NCBI GenBank assembly: GCA_021781415.1
Contig: JAJXWW010000070.1
Location: 1-64,000 of the forward strand
DNA length: 64,000 nt
Reading direction: 5' to 3'
Source of the DNA: Planctomycetota bacterium
GTDB taxonomy: Bacteria > Planctomycetota > Planctomycetia > Gemmatales > Gemmataceae
Shown: piece after piece, positions 1 through 8,851 of the stretch
How positions within the stretch are numbered: the stretch's first letter is position 1
Layout of the letters: each line of letters opens with the position of its first letter
Notes under the pieces: generated by a model
What the model saw: the letters and a program-made list of their open reading frames with translations, nothing else
Told to the model about the DNA's origin: nothing
Database searches by the model: none
Made by a program: the position numbers and the translations under genes

Positions 1-231
1 GCCGCCTCCTTCGCCGTCTCCACCCATCGAAAAGGGAGTTGCTTCCTCCTCTTCGTAGGAGGCGACATCGATCTCGAAGTAGGCTCCCAGATGCACGTGC
101 GGCCCAGCAGCGTAGCGGGGAGGCAGCCTGCGGGACAATGCCGCGACAAGCATCATCGGCCAACCGCCGTGAAGCTCTTCCCACGATCTTTTGTTATCGA
201 GTGGCGGGTGGAAATGATCGCGCAACGGCAT
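1..231 (-). CDS. DUF4058 family protein, N-terminal part (cut by window edge)
   Basis: Reading the minus strand from the ATG at 231 gives 77 codons open to the window edge, beginning MPLRDHFHPPLDNKRSWEEL. It is nearly identical to the start of the complete DUF4058 gene at 281-1018, so the two are tandem paralogues separated by about 50 bases. An AAGGGG ribosome binding site lies 8 bases before the ATG. DUF4058 proteins are common in planctomycetes and cyanobacteria and have no established function. Differences from the neighbour cluster around residues 23-37, so this is a diverged copy and not an assembly echo. The C-terminus is outside the window. Confidence 0.85.
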   Translation of the reverse strand, partial: MPLRDHFHPPLDNKRSWEELHGGWPMMLVAALSRRLPPRYAAGPHVHLGAYFEIDVASYEEEEATPFSMGGDGEGGG

Positions 232-280
232 GGTTTATTACCCCTTCGTACCTTGTGGCCGAGGCAGAGTACCGAGACGG

Positions 281-1018
281 TCAAACGATGCGGAGGATGC
301 GGCAGGTCTCTTCGTAGCTCGCTTCCAACTCCAAGGGCACGGCGAGGTTGTCGGCCAACCACAGCGGCAGTGTCGGCAATGTCCGACCCACACCGAGCGG
401 GTACATCCAGGTTTCCAATCGCCAAGCGTCGTCCGCACGCTGCAAACGACAAGTGGCGGCGTACACGGAAGGCGGCTCGGCCGGGACGGAGGGATCGACT
501 TGGCCCATCGAGTCCAGAAGCTCGCCGTACAAATTGAAGGGACGCACCGTCACCACATCGACGATGGAGACGCTAACCTGTTGGCGGAGTAGGGCGGCGC
601 ACTTGGCGACGAACATCGACCGATGTTCGGGGCGGTCTTTATTCGACGGGCTAACGATCTCGACGGCCGCCACCAGACGGCGGTGGTGTTTGGTATCGTA
701 GACGCGAACCTCATACTCGTCCCCAACGGGCAAGTCGGTGGCGACCGTGAGCGTGGGCTGCGGCGGTGCCCAAACTGCCGTCGCCACGCCGCCTCCTTCG
801 CCGTCTCCACCCATCGAAAAGGGAGTTGCTTCCTCCTCTTCGTAGGAGGCGACATCGATCTCGAAGTAGGCTCCCAGATGCACGTGCGGCCCAGCAGCGT
901 AGCGGGGAGGCAGCTTGTTGGATAGGTTTATAACGAGCATGGCCGGCCACTGCCCGTGAAGCTCCTCCCACGATCGTTTGTTATCGAGCGGCGGGTGGAA
1001 ATGATCGCGCAATGGCAT
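281..1018 (-). CDS. DUF4058 family protein
   Basis: A 245-residue DUF4058 protein starting MPLRDHFHPP; the ATG at 1018 follows AAGGAG with a 7-base gap, so I prefer it to the upstream in-frame start at 1039. The central segment VEIVSPSNK and the C-terminal WMYPLGVGRTLPTLPLWL are typical of the family. A restriction-like (PD-D/E-xK or Uma2-like) fold is sometimes suggested for such proteins, but nothing here proves catalysis. It is the upstream member of a tandem pair with the partial gene at 1-231 and is divergent from the antiporter gene that starts at 1082. Confidence 0.85.
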   Translation of the reverse strand: MPLRDHFHPPLDNKRSWEELHGQWPAMLVINLSNKLPPRYAAGPHVHLGAYFEIDVASYEEEEATPFSMGGDGEGGGVATAVWAPPQPTLTVATDLPVGDEYEVRVYDTKHHRRLVAAVEIVSPSNKDRPEHRSMFVAKCAALLRQQVSVSIVDVVTVRPFNLYGELLDSMGQVDPSVPAEPPSVYAATCRLQRADDAWRLETWMYPLGVGRTLPTLPLWLADNLAVPLELEASYEETCRILRIV

Positions 1019-1081
1019 GGTTATTTCTCCTTGGCTCATTGTAGTCGAATCGGAATCTCAGGAATAGTTGGTGGGAATCGG

Positions 1082-2212
1082 ATGAACACAAAAGGAGTCG
1101 GTGGGAGTCGCACCCGTATTGTCCTCCCGTGGATACGTCGAGAGTGGCCGATCGGGATGGCGTGGCCGACCACGGCGTTGTTCCTCGCCTTCGGTTCCGG
1201 TTGGCTGCGCGATTTATCGAACCCATGGTGGTTCGCCTTTCTGTTGATTTGGCTGTTCGGCGCGATCCTCTCGTCCGCTTTCGCCGTGGTGCGCCATGCC
1301 GAGGCGTTGGCCGAGATGCTCGGCGAGCCGTTCGGCACGCTGTTGTTGACCTTGGCCGTCACGGGAATCGAAGTGGCGATGATCGCCTCGGTCATGTACG
1401 CCGGTAGCGGCAGCGCTGCCCTGGCGCGCGACGCCATGTTCGCCGTGGTGATGATCGTCCTCAACGGCATGGTCGGCCTCTCGCTCGTCCTCGGCGGTTT
1501 GCGGCATCACGAACAGACGTACAACCTCCAAGGAGCGAACGCCTTTCTGGCCGTCATCGTGCCGCTGGCCGTTCTCGGTTTGGTGCTGCCCAACTACACC
1601 ACCTCGTCGCCCGGCCCCACGTTCTCTCCGTTACAAGCCGCTTTCTTGATTGTCATGTCTCTTGGCTTGTATGCCGTGTTTCTAGGCATTCAGAATGTCC
1701 GCCATCGCGCGTACTTTGTCGCGTCGCAGGACGGTGCGGTTCACGAAGGAGCGGCGACCTATTCTCGGACGGTTCACGGATGGATGCTGGCGGCTTACCT
1801 GTTGCCGGTCGTGGTGATGGCCAAGCAGTTGGGCAAGCCCATCCATCATGGGATCGCCGTCTTGCACGCGCCGCCGGCTCTGGGCGGGTTGCTCGTGGCC
1901 GCGTTGATTCTGTCTCCGGAATCGCTCAGCGCCGTTCGGGCCGCGCTGGCCAATCAATTGCAACGCTCGGTCAACATTCTACTTGGATCGGTTTTGGCAA
2001 CCATCGGCTTGACCGTACCCGCCGTGCTGACCATCGGCTTCGTGACGGGGCAGACCATCGTTCTCGGCGTCGATCCGGTGGACACGACCCTCCTGCTTTT
2101 GACCCTGGCGATTAGCACCTTGACCTTCGCCAGCACCCGAACCAACGTCTTGTTGGGGGCGGTGCATCTGTTGTTGTTTCTGGCTTACCTCATGCTCGTC
2201 TTTGAAAAGTAA
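1082..2212 (+). CDS. chaA: ChaA-type calcium/sodium:proton antiporter
   Basis: A 376-residue inner membrane protein with about 11 hydrophobic segments. The segment HAEALAEMLGEPFGTLLLTL (about residues 72-91) followed by TGIEVAMI matches the conserved alpha-repeat of ChaA/CaCA antiporters, with the acidic residue used in cation exchange; a second repeat is near the end (TRTNVLLGAVHLLLF). The family exports Ca2+ or Na+ in exchange for protons. I start at ATG 1082 (GGTGGGAATCGG just before it); an upstream in-frame extension overlaps the divergent DUF4058 start and has no signal features. It appears monocistronic. Confidence 0.85.
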   Translation: MNTKGVGGSRTRIVLPWIRREWPIGMAWPTTALFLAFGSGWLRDLSNPWWFAFLLIWLFGAILSSAFAVVRHAEALAEMLGEPFGTLLLTLAVTGIEVAMIASVMYAGSGSAALARDAMFAVVMIVLNGMVGLSLVLGGLRHHEQTYNLQGANAFLAVIVPLAVLGLVLPNYTTSSPGPTFSPLQAAFLIVMSLGLYAVFLGIQNVRHRAYFVASQDGAVHEGAATYSRTVHGWMLAAYLLPVVVMAKQLGKPIHHGIAVLHAPPALGGLLVAALILSPESLSAVRAALANQLQRSVNILLGSVLATIGLTVPAVLTIGFVTGQTIVLGVDPVDTTLLLLTLAISTLTFASTRTNVLLGAVHLLLFLAYLMLVFEK

Positions 2213-2554
2213 GCGAAGATTTGGAGGGAAGCCGTCGCCTTCGGTCGCTTTCCGAGTAGTCTGCTCGTTCTCTGCTTTGCCCTTGTCGTTTGTTCTTTCG
2301 CCGCTATGCTAGGCGTATCAGACAACCGCCTGCCTAGTGTCTAAGCGTCTCGCCCTCGCCATTCCACTGTTCCCAACTTGAAAAAATAGTCAAGTTTATT
2401 TTGTCTCGCAGGGTTGACAGTTAGCATTTGAGCGGATAGGTTGATTCGGAAGTCTGGATAGTCTGGTTAAATTGTATGGCCAGACGTGAGGCCGCCCGCT
2501 CTACGGTGAGCGGGTGGTAGTTTTCTTCAACACCTTTTGAGGAAGGATCAAGAG
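2213..2554 (+). promoter_or_regulatory. Promoter and structured leader of the TIGR03000 gene
   Basis: This 340-base gap holds a sigma70-like promoter: TTGACA at 2414-2419, a 17-base spacer and TAGGTT at 2437-2442. The resulting leader of about 100 bases contains a stem-loop near 2490-2517 (CCGCCCGCTC pairing with GAGCGGGTGG) just before the GAGGAAGG ribosome binding site at 2539. The -35 is perfect, the -10 weak (3 of 6). The rest of the gap shows no open frame with gene-like features. Confidence 0.55.
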
Positions 2555-3121
2555 ATGAAGAAGTTCCTGCTGATGGTGGCGGTCGCGGCAACGGCGTTGC
2601 TGGCGGATAGCCAATTCGCTTCCGCGCGTCGTAATAGCTGCGGCGGTGGACGCTGCCATCAAGGCCGTCGCCATCACGGTTGCGGCGGCTGCGGCCAGAC
2701 GAGTGGCTGTGGGAGTTGTGGTACAACCACTTGCGGTAGCGTCTCCAGCTGCGGCACGGCGGTCTGCACGACTTGCGGCAGCGGCGCGGTTGTAGCCGGT
2801 GCGTCTTGTGCCAATGGAGTTTGCGCTGTCGGAGCGGGCGCGGTTCTCGCGCAGGCCGAAAGCAATGAGGCGACTTTGGTCGTCACTCTGCCGGAGGACG
2901 CCACGTTGACCATCAACGACGCGACCACGACTTCGACGTCGAGTCAGCGCGTGTTCGTGACGCCTTCTTTGGAACAAGGCAAAGTGTACGAGTATAACCT
3001 GAAGGCCAAGATCGTCCGCGATGGCCAGGTTCAGGTTATCACGGCCAAGGCCACGGTGCGAGCCGGCAAGACCAGCCAGGTCGAGCTGAAGGCGACCCCC
3101 GCTGGCGTCGCGGCCCAATAA
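2555..3121 (+). CDS. TIGR03000-type Cys/Gly-rich secreted protein
   Basis: A 188-residue protein with a Sec signal peptide (MKKFLLMVAVAATALLADS, cleavage near FASA), then a Cys/Gly/His-rich stretch of about 60 residues full of CGGC/SCG motifs, then a C-terminal beta-rich domain (about residues 112-182) matching the planctomycete TIGR03000 pattern: ATLVVTLPEDATLTIND, a TSSQRVFVTP core and the closing KTSQVEL. The family has no known function; the Cys-rich part suggests metal binding or disulfide cross-linking in the envelope (inference). The ATG at 2555 is preferred to a TTG at 2537 because GAGGAAGG precedes it. A paralogue with the same architecture is at 27599-28222. Confidence 0.85.
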   Translation: MKKFLLMVAVAATALLADSQFASARRNSCGGGRCHQGRRHHGCGGCGQTSGCGSCGTTTCGSVSSCGTAVCTTCGSGAVVAGASCANGVCAVGAGAVLAQAESNEATLVVTLPEDATLTINDATTTSTSSQRVFVTPSLEQGKVYEYNLKAKIVRDGQVQVITAKATVRAGKTSQVELKATPAGVAAQ

Positions 3122-3155
3122 TGTCAACCATGCCACCCCGGAGCTGAGAAGCCCC

Positions 3156-3178
3156 GAGGGGGCCAGAATGGCCCCCTC
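3156..3178 (+). terminator. Putative terminator hairpin after TIGR03000 gene
   Basis: Perfect inverted repeat, GAGGGGGCCA, loop GAA, TGGCCCCCTC, 35 bases after the stop codon. There is no T-run after it, so it may be a processing or stability hairpin and not a classical intrinsic terminator. Confidence 0.5.
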
Positions 3179-3326
3179 ACTCGTATCGAACCCGCCGCCC
3201 CCCTCGCAAACGCAATTGACAACCTTGCCGGCAAGTGCTTCCCTTGAGTGACGGTTGTGGATCGGGCCACCGCGCCCGACAGACCGGATCGTCGGGCCGA
3301 ATGACTCGACTCACGAGGGAAATCCC

Positions 3327-4601
3327 ATGACATCGATTCGGACCCCCTCCGCCGCGCTTGGGACCGTGGAACCTGCGCTCCCGCGCGAGACATCGTCCGC
3401 TGCCGTCCCCGCCGCGCCCGCGAAGACGACTCGCTTGGGATCGCTCGACGCCTATCGCGGCGCGATTATGCTGTTCATGGCTTCGGGCGGTCTGGCTCTG
3501 CCTTCGGCGGCCAAGCACTTTCCCGATAGTCCCGCGTGGAGTTTCCTCGCCTTCAACACCGAACACGTCGAATGGGTCGGCTGTTCGCTGTGGGATCTGA
3601 TCCAACCCTCGTTCATGTTCATGGTCGGCGTGGCCATGCCCTATTCGATTGCCAGCCGCCGTGCCAAGGGCGAATCCGAGAGGCGAATCGCGGTTCACGT
3701 CGTTTATCGCGCCGTATTCTTAGTGCTGTTGGCCATCTTTCTCACCTCGAACTGGAGCAAGCAAACCGATTTCGTCTTCACCAACGTCTTGGCGCAGATT
3801 GGACTCGGCTACGCTTTCCTCTATCCGTTACTGGGGCGGGGGATGCGCCTTCAGACGATCGCGGTGGCGAGCCTGCTCTTGGGCTATTGGCTGTTTTTTC
3901 TTCTATGGCCCGCGTCGAATTCAGACCTGTCGGCGTATGCGCCCGGTTCGCCGAGTTGGTTCGCGCACTGGAACAAAAACGCCAACGCGGCTTCGGCATT
4001 CGATGTGTGGTTTCTCAATCTCTTTCCACGCCCCAAGCCGTTCGACTTCAACGCGGGCGGCTATCAAACGCTCAACTTCGTCCCTTCGTTGGCGACGATG
4101 ATTCTCGGCTTGATGGCCGGCGAGATGTTGCGACGACCGCACGGCAATCGCTTCAAACTCGGTTGGCTCGCGGCGGCGGCGGCACTCTGCTTGGCGCTGG
4201 GTTGGTTGTCCGGTTCCTATCTCTGCCCCATCGTCAAGCGCATTTGGACTCCCTCGTGGGTGCTGTTCAGCGGCGGGTGGACGTTCGCCATGCTGGCCGG
4301 GTTCTTTTGGCTCATCGACATGCAAGGGTGGCGTCGTTGGGCGTTTCCGTTCGTCGTCGTCGGCACGAACTCCATCGCCATGTATTGCATGGCCCAATTG
4401 ATGAAGGGGTGGATACGTTCTTCCTTACAGATCCACTTGGGGCCATTCGTTCTACCGACCCTAAAAAAGCTCCCTCTGTCGGTCGATCCGCTTTGGCTTA
4501 TCGACACCTTCGGCCCGGTCGTGCAATCGGCGGTCGTGTTATTGGTATTATGGTCGATCTGCCTGTGGATGTATCGGCGCGGCATCTTTCTGCGAATCTG
4601 A
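3327..4601 (+). CDS. DUF5009/DUF1624-like membrane acyltransferase
   Basis: A 424-residue polytopic membrane protein. The first hydrophobic segment carries LGSLDAYRGAIMLFMASGG, the hallmark (LxxLDxxRG) of the heparan-alpha-glucosaminide N-acetyltransferase-like and DUF5009 families, followed by about 9 more membrane segments; WDLIQPSFMFMVGVAMPYS is the second conserved block. Relatives transfer acetyl groups across the membrane to sugars, so a role in envelope glycan modification is plausible but not shown. ATG 3327 follows GAGGGAAATCCC. The last 54 bases overlap the convergent methyltransferase gene. Confidence 0.75.
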   Translation: MTSIRTPSAALGTVEPALPRETSSAAVPAAPAKTTRLGSLDAYRGAIMLFMASGGLALPSAAKHFPDSPAWSFLAFNTEHVEWVGCSLWDLIQPSFMFMVGVAMPYSIASRRAKGESERRIAVHVVYRAVFLVLLAIFLTSNWSKQTDFVFTNVLAQIGLGYAFLYPLLGRGMRLQTIAVASLLLGYWLFFLLWPASNSDLSAYAPGSPSWFAHWNKNANAASAFDVWFLNLFPRPKPFDFNAGGYQTLNFVPSLATMILGLMAGEMLRRPHGNRFKLGWLAAAAALCLALGWLSGSYLCPIVKRIWTPSWVLFSGGWTFAMLAGFFWLIDMQGWRRWAFPFVVVGTNSIAMYCMAQLMKGWIRSSLQIHLGPFVLPTLKKLPLSVDPLWLIDTFGPVVQSAVVLLVLWSICLWMYRRGIFLRI

Positions 4602-5225
4602 GGGCGAAGGACGACGATTGTACCCAACGATACGCGGACGGTTCTCCTCATACGTCTCCGCCTGATTCCCCCACCACGTCCAGCCGGGGCGGCGCTGGCG
4701 CGCGAATAATTCGAGATACGGTCCCGGACTGCACGACTCGATGATTTGGTAGGTTTCTTCGGGCTTCCACGAATGCTCTTGCTTGCGGCTCACCATGACA
4801 TTGACCTGTTTCCGTCCCGGATCGAGGGTGCGCAGTTTGCCGCGCGTGCCGAAGAGAAGTAACTCGGTCACATTGCGGAAGTAGAATCCCACGCCGCGCC
4901 CATCCGGCCCGCCGTCCTTGCGCGTCTTGTACCAGACGATGTTGGTTTTGTAAGTAAAGCCCCACGCCTTCACGATCTGAAGCGCCTCGGGGAGCAGAGC
5001 GTTGGGACACCAAAGATACAAATGGCTCTTGGGCAGCGCGTGCCGGGCCACGGGGAGAGCGGCGATTTCGTCGAATCCCATCGTGGGATAGCGATGGAGG
5101 CGTTTGTGTTCGGGTGCCATTTTTCCCGTGCGATTGGCGAAGCGCCAGGGCGGATCGATCAGAATGGAACCGTATTGCCCCGTCAGGCCAGTAAATTCGT
5201 GTATGGGTGGCGCGTGCTGCTTCAT
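4548..5225 (-). CDS. MT-A70 family DNA/RNA adenine N6-methyltransferase
   Basis: A 225-residue protein with the MT-A70 catalytic motif DPPW at residues 24-27 (ILIDPPWRF), and downstream LYLWCPNALLPEAL, TNIVWYKT and a TELLLFGTRG block, all conserved in the family; the ELFARQRRPGWTWWGNQ motif is the SAM-binding region in this permuted methyltransferase class. No restriction endonuclease is adjacent, so it is an orphan methyltransferase. It lies 21 bases after the lipase gene on the same strand and may be co-transcribed. I use ATG 5225; no clear ribosome binding site is visible, and a GTG two codons upstream is possible. Its 3' end overlaps the convergent acyltransferase gene. Confidence 0.85.
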   Translation of the reverse strand: MKQHAPPIHEFTGLTGQYGSILIDPPWRFANRTGKMAPEHKRLHRYPTMGFDEIAALPVARHALPKSHLYLWCPNALLPEALQIVKAWGFTYKTNIVWYKTRKDGGPDGRGVGFYFRNVTELLLFGTRGKLRTLDPGRKQVNVMVSRKQEHSWKPEETYQIIESCSPGPYLELFARQRRPGWTWWGNQAETYEENRPRIVGYNRRPSPSDSQKDAAPIHPQADRP

Positions 5226-5246
5226 AAGCACGATGGTATGGAACCG

Positions 5247-7319
5247 CTACGGCGTCGGCGAAGCGGGGGCTTTGGCTGGGTCCGAGCCGGTTAAGCGCAA
5301 TTCCTTCGCGGCACCGGATTCACGAACGTACTGTTGATAGTGGTCCATCAGGATTCGGCGCACTTCCTGAATGGCCTTGGGATGGTGGTGAACGTGAAAG
5401 TGATCGGCGCGCACCGTCACTTCGGACTCGGCTTCGTTGAAGTGGGCGCTCTTGAGCGGAACGACGCCATCGCCCGGGTCGCCGCCGTCGAAAACGAGCC
5501 AGCGTTCGATATTCGTCGTCGCCGACGAGATATTGCCGGCAATCGTGTGATAGTGAACTTGCTCCGGACGCGGACGATTGGCCATCAACACCAACGCCGG
5601 CGCGCCGGGCGCGAGCAAATCGACGCTCGTGGGCAACGCCTTGTCGCGCAGCACTTTGGCCAATCCTGGATTGTCTTTCACCAAGTCGGATCGGATCGTC
5701 ATCATCTCGCTGGGCATCTGCACGAGATGCACGGCCAAACGTCCCAACGGCGAAGGGCTGAGCTTCGAGCCTTGATGCGGCGTGCCGATGAATACGACGC
5801 GCTTGACGCGCGATTCTCTCTGGAAAAAGAAGGTCTGCCCCAGTTCTTCGCGCACATTGTCGGGCAACTTGATTCGATCGAACGGCTCGTCGCTGACCAG
5901 TTTCCAGAAATCGTTGCCCGAGTCGATCGTCATCAGGTTGGAGACCAGCCCGCCCATGCTGTGGCCGACGAAAACCATGTTTTCCAAGGCCGGATCGATG
6001 CCATTGGGATCGACCTCCTTGCACAGCTTCCCTAGTTCGCGCCGGAGTCGCGCCGCCGTGGCCAGGTACGGTTCGGCGGTGGGGTAGTAGTAGTACCAAA
6101 ACTGGTAGCGTTCGCGCACCGCCGGATCGGCCTGCAAGTCGTTGATGACGGGTGCCCACGTTAACGGAGACGACAGGAGGCCGTGGACGAGAACGACCGG
6201 GATCTTTCCGGGCTGATAGGGGGCCAACATGCGGATGCCGGTATGAGAGCGAATGCTGTCGCCGCGCACGAATCCGACGATTTCCGTAACGTCGTTGAGA
6301 TTGCTCTTGTCCAAGAAATAGGCCAACGGGGTCGTCAGATCGGTTTCCAGCGGCACGGTTCGATTGGCCACTTCGATCGCTTGAATGGTAAGCGGGTTGT
6401 ACAGTTCCATGCGTCCACAGCGCTGGGTTCCGAGGTCGGCCAAGGTTCCCTCGAATCGGAAGAAGGCGGTGGCGGCAAAGCTCGCCTCGCGCGGATAGAA
6501 CGATTGCGCGGCGTCTTCTCGATCCAGCCCTTGAGCGCGCGTGGCAATCAGCGGCACGCCGAGACCGTAGTTGCGATGCTGATTGGCCAGACCGACGACC
6601 GAGTAGTCGCTGCACACCAGCAGTTTGCCGAATTCCTCTGGCTTCCAGGTGAATCCGCTATGCAGAACCGACAGGGTAAAGCCCCTGCCGTCCAGCGAGG
6701 GGATGCGTAGCTCTTGGCGTGGATCGAGCTGTCCCACGCGCTGGGCGGCGGCGATGAGCTTGGCTAGGCCCGCGTTGTAGAGTTCGCAAGCCAGACGAAA
6801 TCGGGGATCGAATACCGACGAACGCGGCGGCGCGGGGACGGGGATCGACTCCCCGTCGCTGCCGTTCGCGGCTGCCGTCCGCTTGGCCTCCATGTCGGGA
6901 GCGGGACGAGGCGGCTCGTCGAAGAGATAGTGGTAGGCGTAGCCGGCACACAGATAATAGCAGGCGGTGGCGTGGGCGCAGTCGTGCTTTTCGGCTTGTC
7001 GGCCGCGAACGTAATTCATTTCGGCGAGGGCGAACAAAAGTTCCGGTTGCGGATCTTTCAGCACTTGTTTGTGCAACGATTCGATGGCTTCGTCGGGCGA
7101 TTTGGCGTAGAGATCGGCCAAGTCGATCTGCCGCAGCGTTTGCATGGTGCGCGGCGAAAGTTCGTCGCGCAACACGGCGCTGGCGCGCCAGGCCTCGAGC
7201 AGGGCGGGCCGGCGCATGCGTTCGACGCGAATACTGGCGCAGCCCGGCAGGGCCGCCAACAAAAGAATGACGGACAACACCCCAAACCGAGCCGTGCGGA
7301 TTGAACCGACGGCTGCCAT
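5247..7319 (-). CDS. Lipase-like alpha/beta hydrolase lipoprotein
   Basis: A 690-residue protein with a lipoprotein signal (hydrophobic core then LPGC, Cys at residue 27). The N-terminal 350 residues are unassigned and contain TPR-like helices. The C-terminal half is an alpha/beta hydrolase: oxyanion region VVLVHGLLSS near 370-380, nucleophile elbow GHSMGG near 450, FIGTPHQGS, a candidate acid in DGGDPGDGVVP near 615 and a His cluster (DHFHVHHHP) near 640. It probably hydrolyses lipid or ester substrates at the cell envelope; the substrate is unknown. It is followed on the same strand by the methyltransferase gene. Confidence 0.8.
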   Translation of the reverse strand: MAAVGSIRTARFGVLSVILLLAALPGCASIRVERMRRPALLEAWRASAVLRDELSPRTMQTLRQIDLADLYAKSPDEAIESLHKQVLKDPQPELLFALAEMNYVRGRQAEKHDCAHATACYYLCAGYAYHYLFDEPPRPAPDMEAKRTAAANGSDGESIPVPAPPRSSVFDPRFRLACELYNAGLAKLIAAAQRVGQLDPRQELRIPSLDGRGFTLSVLHSGFTWKPEEFGKLLVCSDYSVVGLANQHRNYGLGVPLIATRAQGLDREDAAQSFYPREASFAATAFFRFEGTLADLGTQRCGRMELYNPLTIQAIEVANRTVPLETDLTTPLAYFLDKSNLNDVTEIVGFVRGDSIRSHTGIRMLAPYQPGKIPVVLVHGLLSSPLTWAPVINDLQADPAVRERYQFWYYYYPTAEPYLATAARLRRELGKLCKEVDPNGIDPALENMVFVGHSMGGLVSNLMTIDSGNDFWKLVSDEPFDRIKLPDNVREELGQTFFFQRESRVKRVVFIGTPHQGSKLSPSPLGRLAVHLVQMPSEMMTIRSDLVKDNPGLAKVLRDKALPTSVDLLAPGAPALVLMANRPRPEQVHYHTIAGNISSATTNIERWLVFDGGDPGDGVVPLKSAHFNEAESEVTVRADHFHVHHHPKAIQEVRRILMDHYQQYVRESGAAKELRLTGSDPAKAPASPTP

Positions 7320-7447
7320 ATGTTGTCGCCTCCACCACGGTCGCGTGGCATCTGGGATCGCCGGAGGAGTCTCCAGTCAGGCCGGAAGGATAGCGACTTG
7401 TATTCTGTCGTCAAGGGCAGTTGGCGAACCGCCAGCTTCTGCTGCCC

Positions 7448-7486
7448 GTTCTCCTCGTTCCCACGCTGGGGGTGGAAACGAGGAGA
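7448..7486. repeat. Palindrome of the GTTCCCAC/GTGGAAAC type
   Basis: An imperfect 39-base palindrome: TTCTCCTCGTT and CCCAC pair with GTGG and AACGAGGAGAA around a GC-rich loop. It resembles the widespread intergenic CTCGTTCCCACGCT palindromes of many bacterial genomes. It lies between the divergent lipase and bicupin genes; no other structure was seen in the 275-base gap. Confidence 0.6.
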
Positions 7487-7594
7487 AGATGGGGAATTTA
7501 TCACGAACCAGATCTGCGGGGACGTTCGAGCCGTCGTTGGCACAATTCGTAAAATAATGAGAAGTCATTCCATCGGCACAATAAAGGAGGCTCT

Positions 7595-8764
7595 ATGTCT
7601 GATTTATCGCGGCGCGGCTTTTTGGTCGGATCGGCGGCGGCAACGTGGGCAACGACGGCGGCGGCGCAGCCCTTACCCACAGCCGTCATCAATAAACCCG
7701 ATCCCCTGCTCGATGGCGACGAGCTGCCGACCTTTCGCTTCGCCCTGGAGAAATCCGAAGGCAAGGTAGTCGCCGGCAATTCGGCGCGCGAGGCGACCGT
7801 AAAGCAGTTGCCCATCTCGAAGGGTATCGCGGGTGTGTCGATGCGTCTGGAGCCGGGCGGTATCCGCGAACTGCATTGGCACGCGACCGCCGCCGAATGG
7901 GCCTACGTCGTCGAGGGGCGTTGCCGCACCACCGTCATCGACCCCGCCGGCCGGGCCGAGACCAACGATTTTGAACCCGGCGACATCTGGTATTTCCCGC
8001 GCGGCCACGGCCATTCGATTCAATGTCTGGGCAAGAAGCCGTGTCATTTTGTGCTCGTCTTCGACAACGGTTATTTCTCCGAGTTCGGCACGTTCAGCGT
8101 CACCGATTGGCTCGGCCACGCTCCGCCGAGACTGTTGGTCAAAAATCTCGGACTGCCCGAAAAAGAGTTCGAGGCGTTTCCCAAGGAAGAGGTTTACTTC
8201 GCGCGCGGTCCCATCGCACCGGAAGCGATTCAGCCGGAGCATCGGCAGGCGCTCGATGTCGCGCCGGAGACGCACAAGTTTCGCATGTTGTCCGAGAAGC
8301 CGCACTCGCTACAACGCGGCGGGCGCGAATGGCGCGTCGGACAAGATCGTTTTCCCATCTCGAAGACGATTACGGGAGTGATTCTCGAACTGAATCCCGG
8401 CGGTTTACGCGAACTGCATTGGCATCCCAACGCCGACGAATGGCAATACGTTTTGTCCGGGCGCGTCCGCGTCACGATGTTCGGCTCGCACGGTCGATGG
8501 CGCGAAGAGACGTTGGAGACCGGCGACGTGGGTTACATCCCGACGGGTTACGGCCATTCGGTCGAGAATGCCAGCGACGAGAAGCCGGCGCGCGTGCTGA
8601 TCGCCTTCAACACCGGCCACTATCAGGCCATCGATCTATCCGTTTGGCTGGCGGGGAATCCCGATTATCTGTTGGCGGCCAATTTCGGACGTCCCGAATC
8701 GGTAATCGCCAAACTGCCGCGCCGCCGCGTCTTCATCGCCGATAAAGACGGACCCTCGAGTTAG
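7595..8764 (+). CDS. TAT-exported bicupin, oxalate decarboxylase-like
   Basis: A 389-residue bicupin with a twin-arginine signal (LSRRGFLVG). Each cupin carries the full Mn-binding set: domain I RELHWH, E and GHSIQ (about residues 92-150), domain II RELHWH, E and GHSVEN (about 270-325). The layout matches Bacillus OxdC, which converts oxalate to formate and CO2. The domain I lid, SENST in OxdC, reads SEFGT here, so the catalytic Glu is kept but the next residues change. The ATG at 7595 has a strong AAAGGAGG site. The TAT signal suggests action outside the cytoplasm. An oxalate oxidase activity or another small acid as substrate cannot be excluded. Confidence 0.8.
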   Translation: MSDLSRRGFLVGSAAATWATTAAAQPLPTAVINKPDPLLDGDELPTFRFALEKSEGKVVAGNSAREATVKQLPISKGIAGVSMRLEPGGIRELHWHATAAEWAYVVEGRCRTTVIDPAGRAETNDFEPGDIWYFPRGHGHSIQCLGKKPCHFVLVFDNGYFSEFGTFSVTDWLGHAPPRLLVKNLGLPEKEFEAFPKEEVYFARGPIAPEAIQPEHRQALDVAPETHKFRMLSEKPHSLQRGGREWRVGQDRFPISKTITGVILELNPGGLRELHWHPNADEWQYVLSGRVRVTMFGSHGRWREETLETGDVGYIPTGYGHSVENASDEKPARVLIAFNTGHYQAIDLSVWLAGNPDYLLAANFGRPESVIAKLPRRRVFIADKDGPSS

Positions 8765-8851
8765 GCGGTTCACGGAGTTCCATAACATCGTCGGCGTGCG
8801 ATTGACTTGAGCCGCGCAATCGTTCACACTACCTGGATAAGAGAGATTTCA

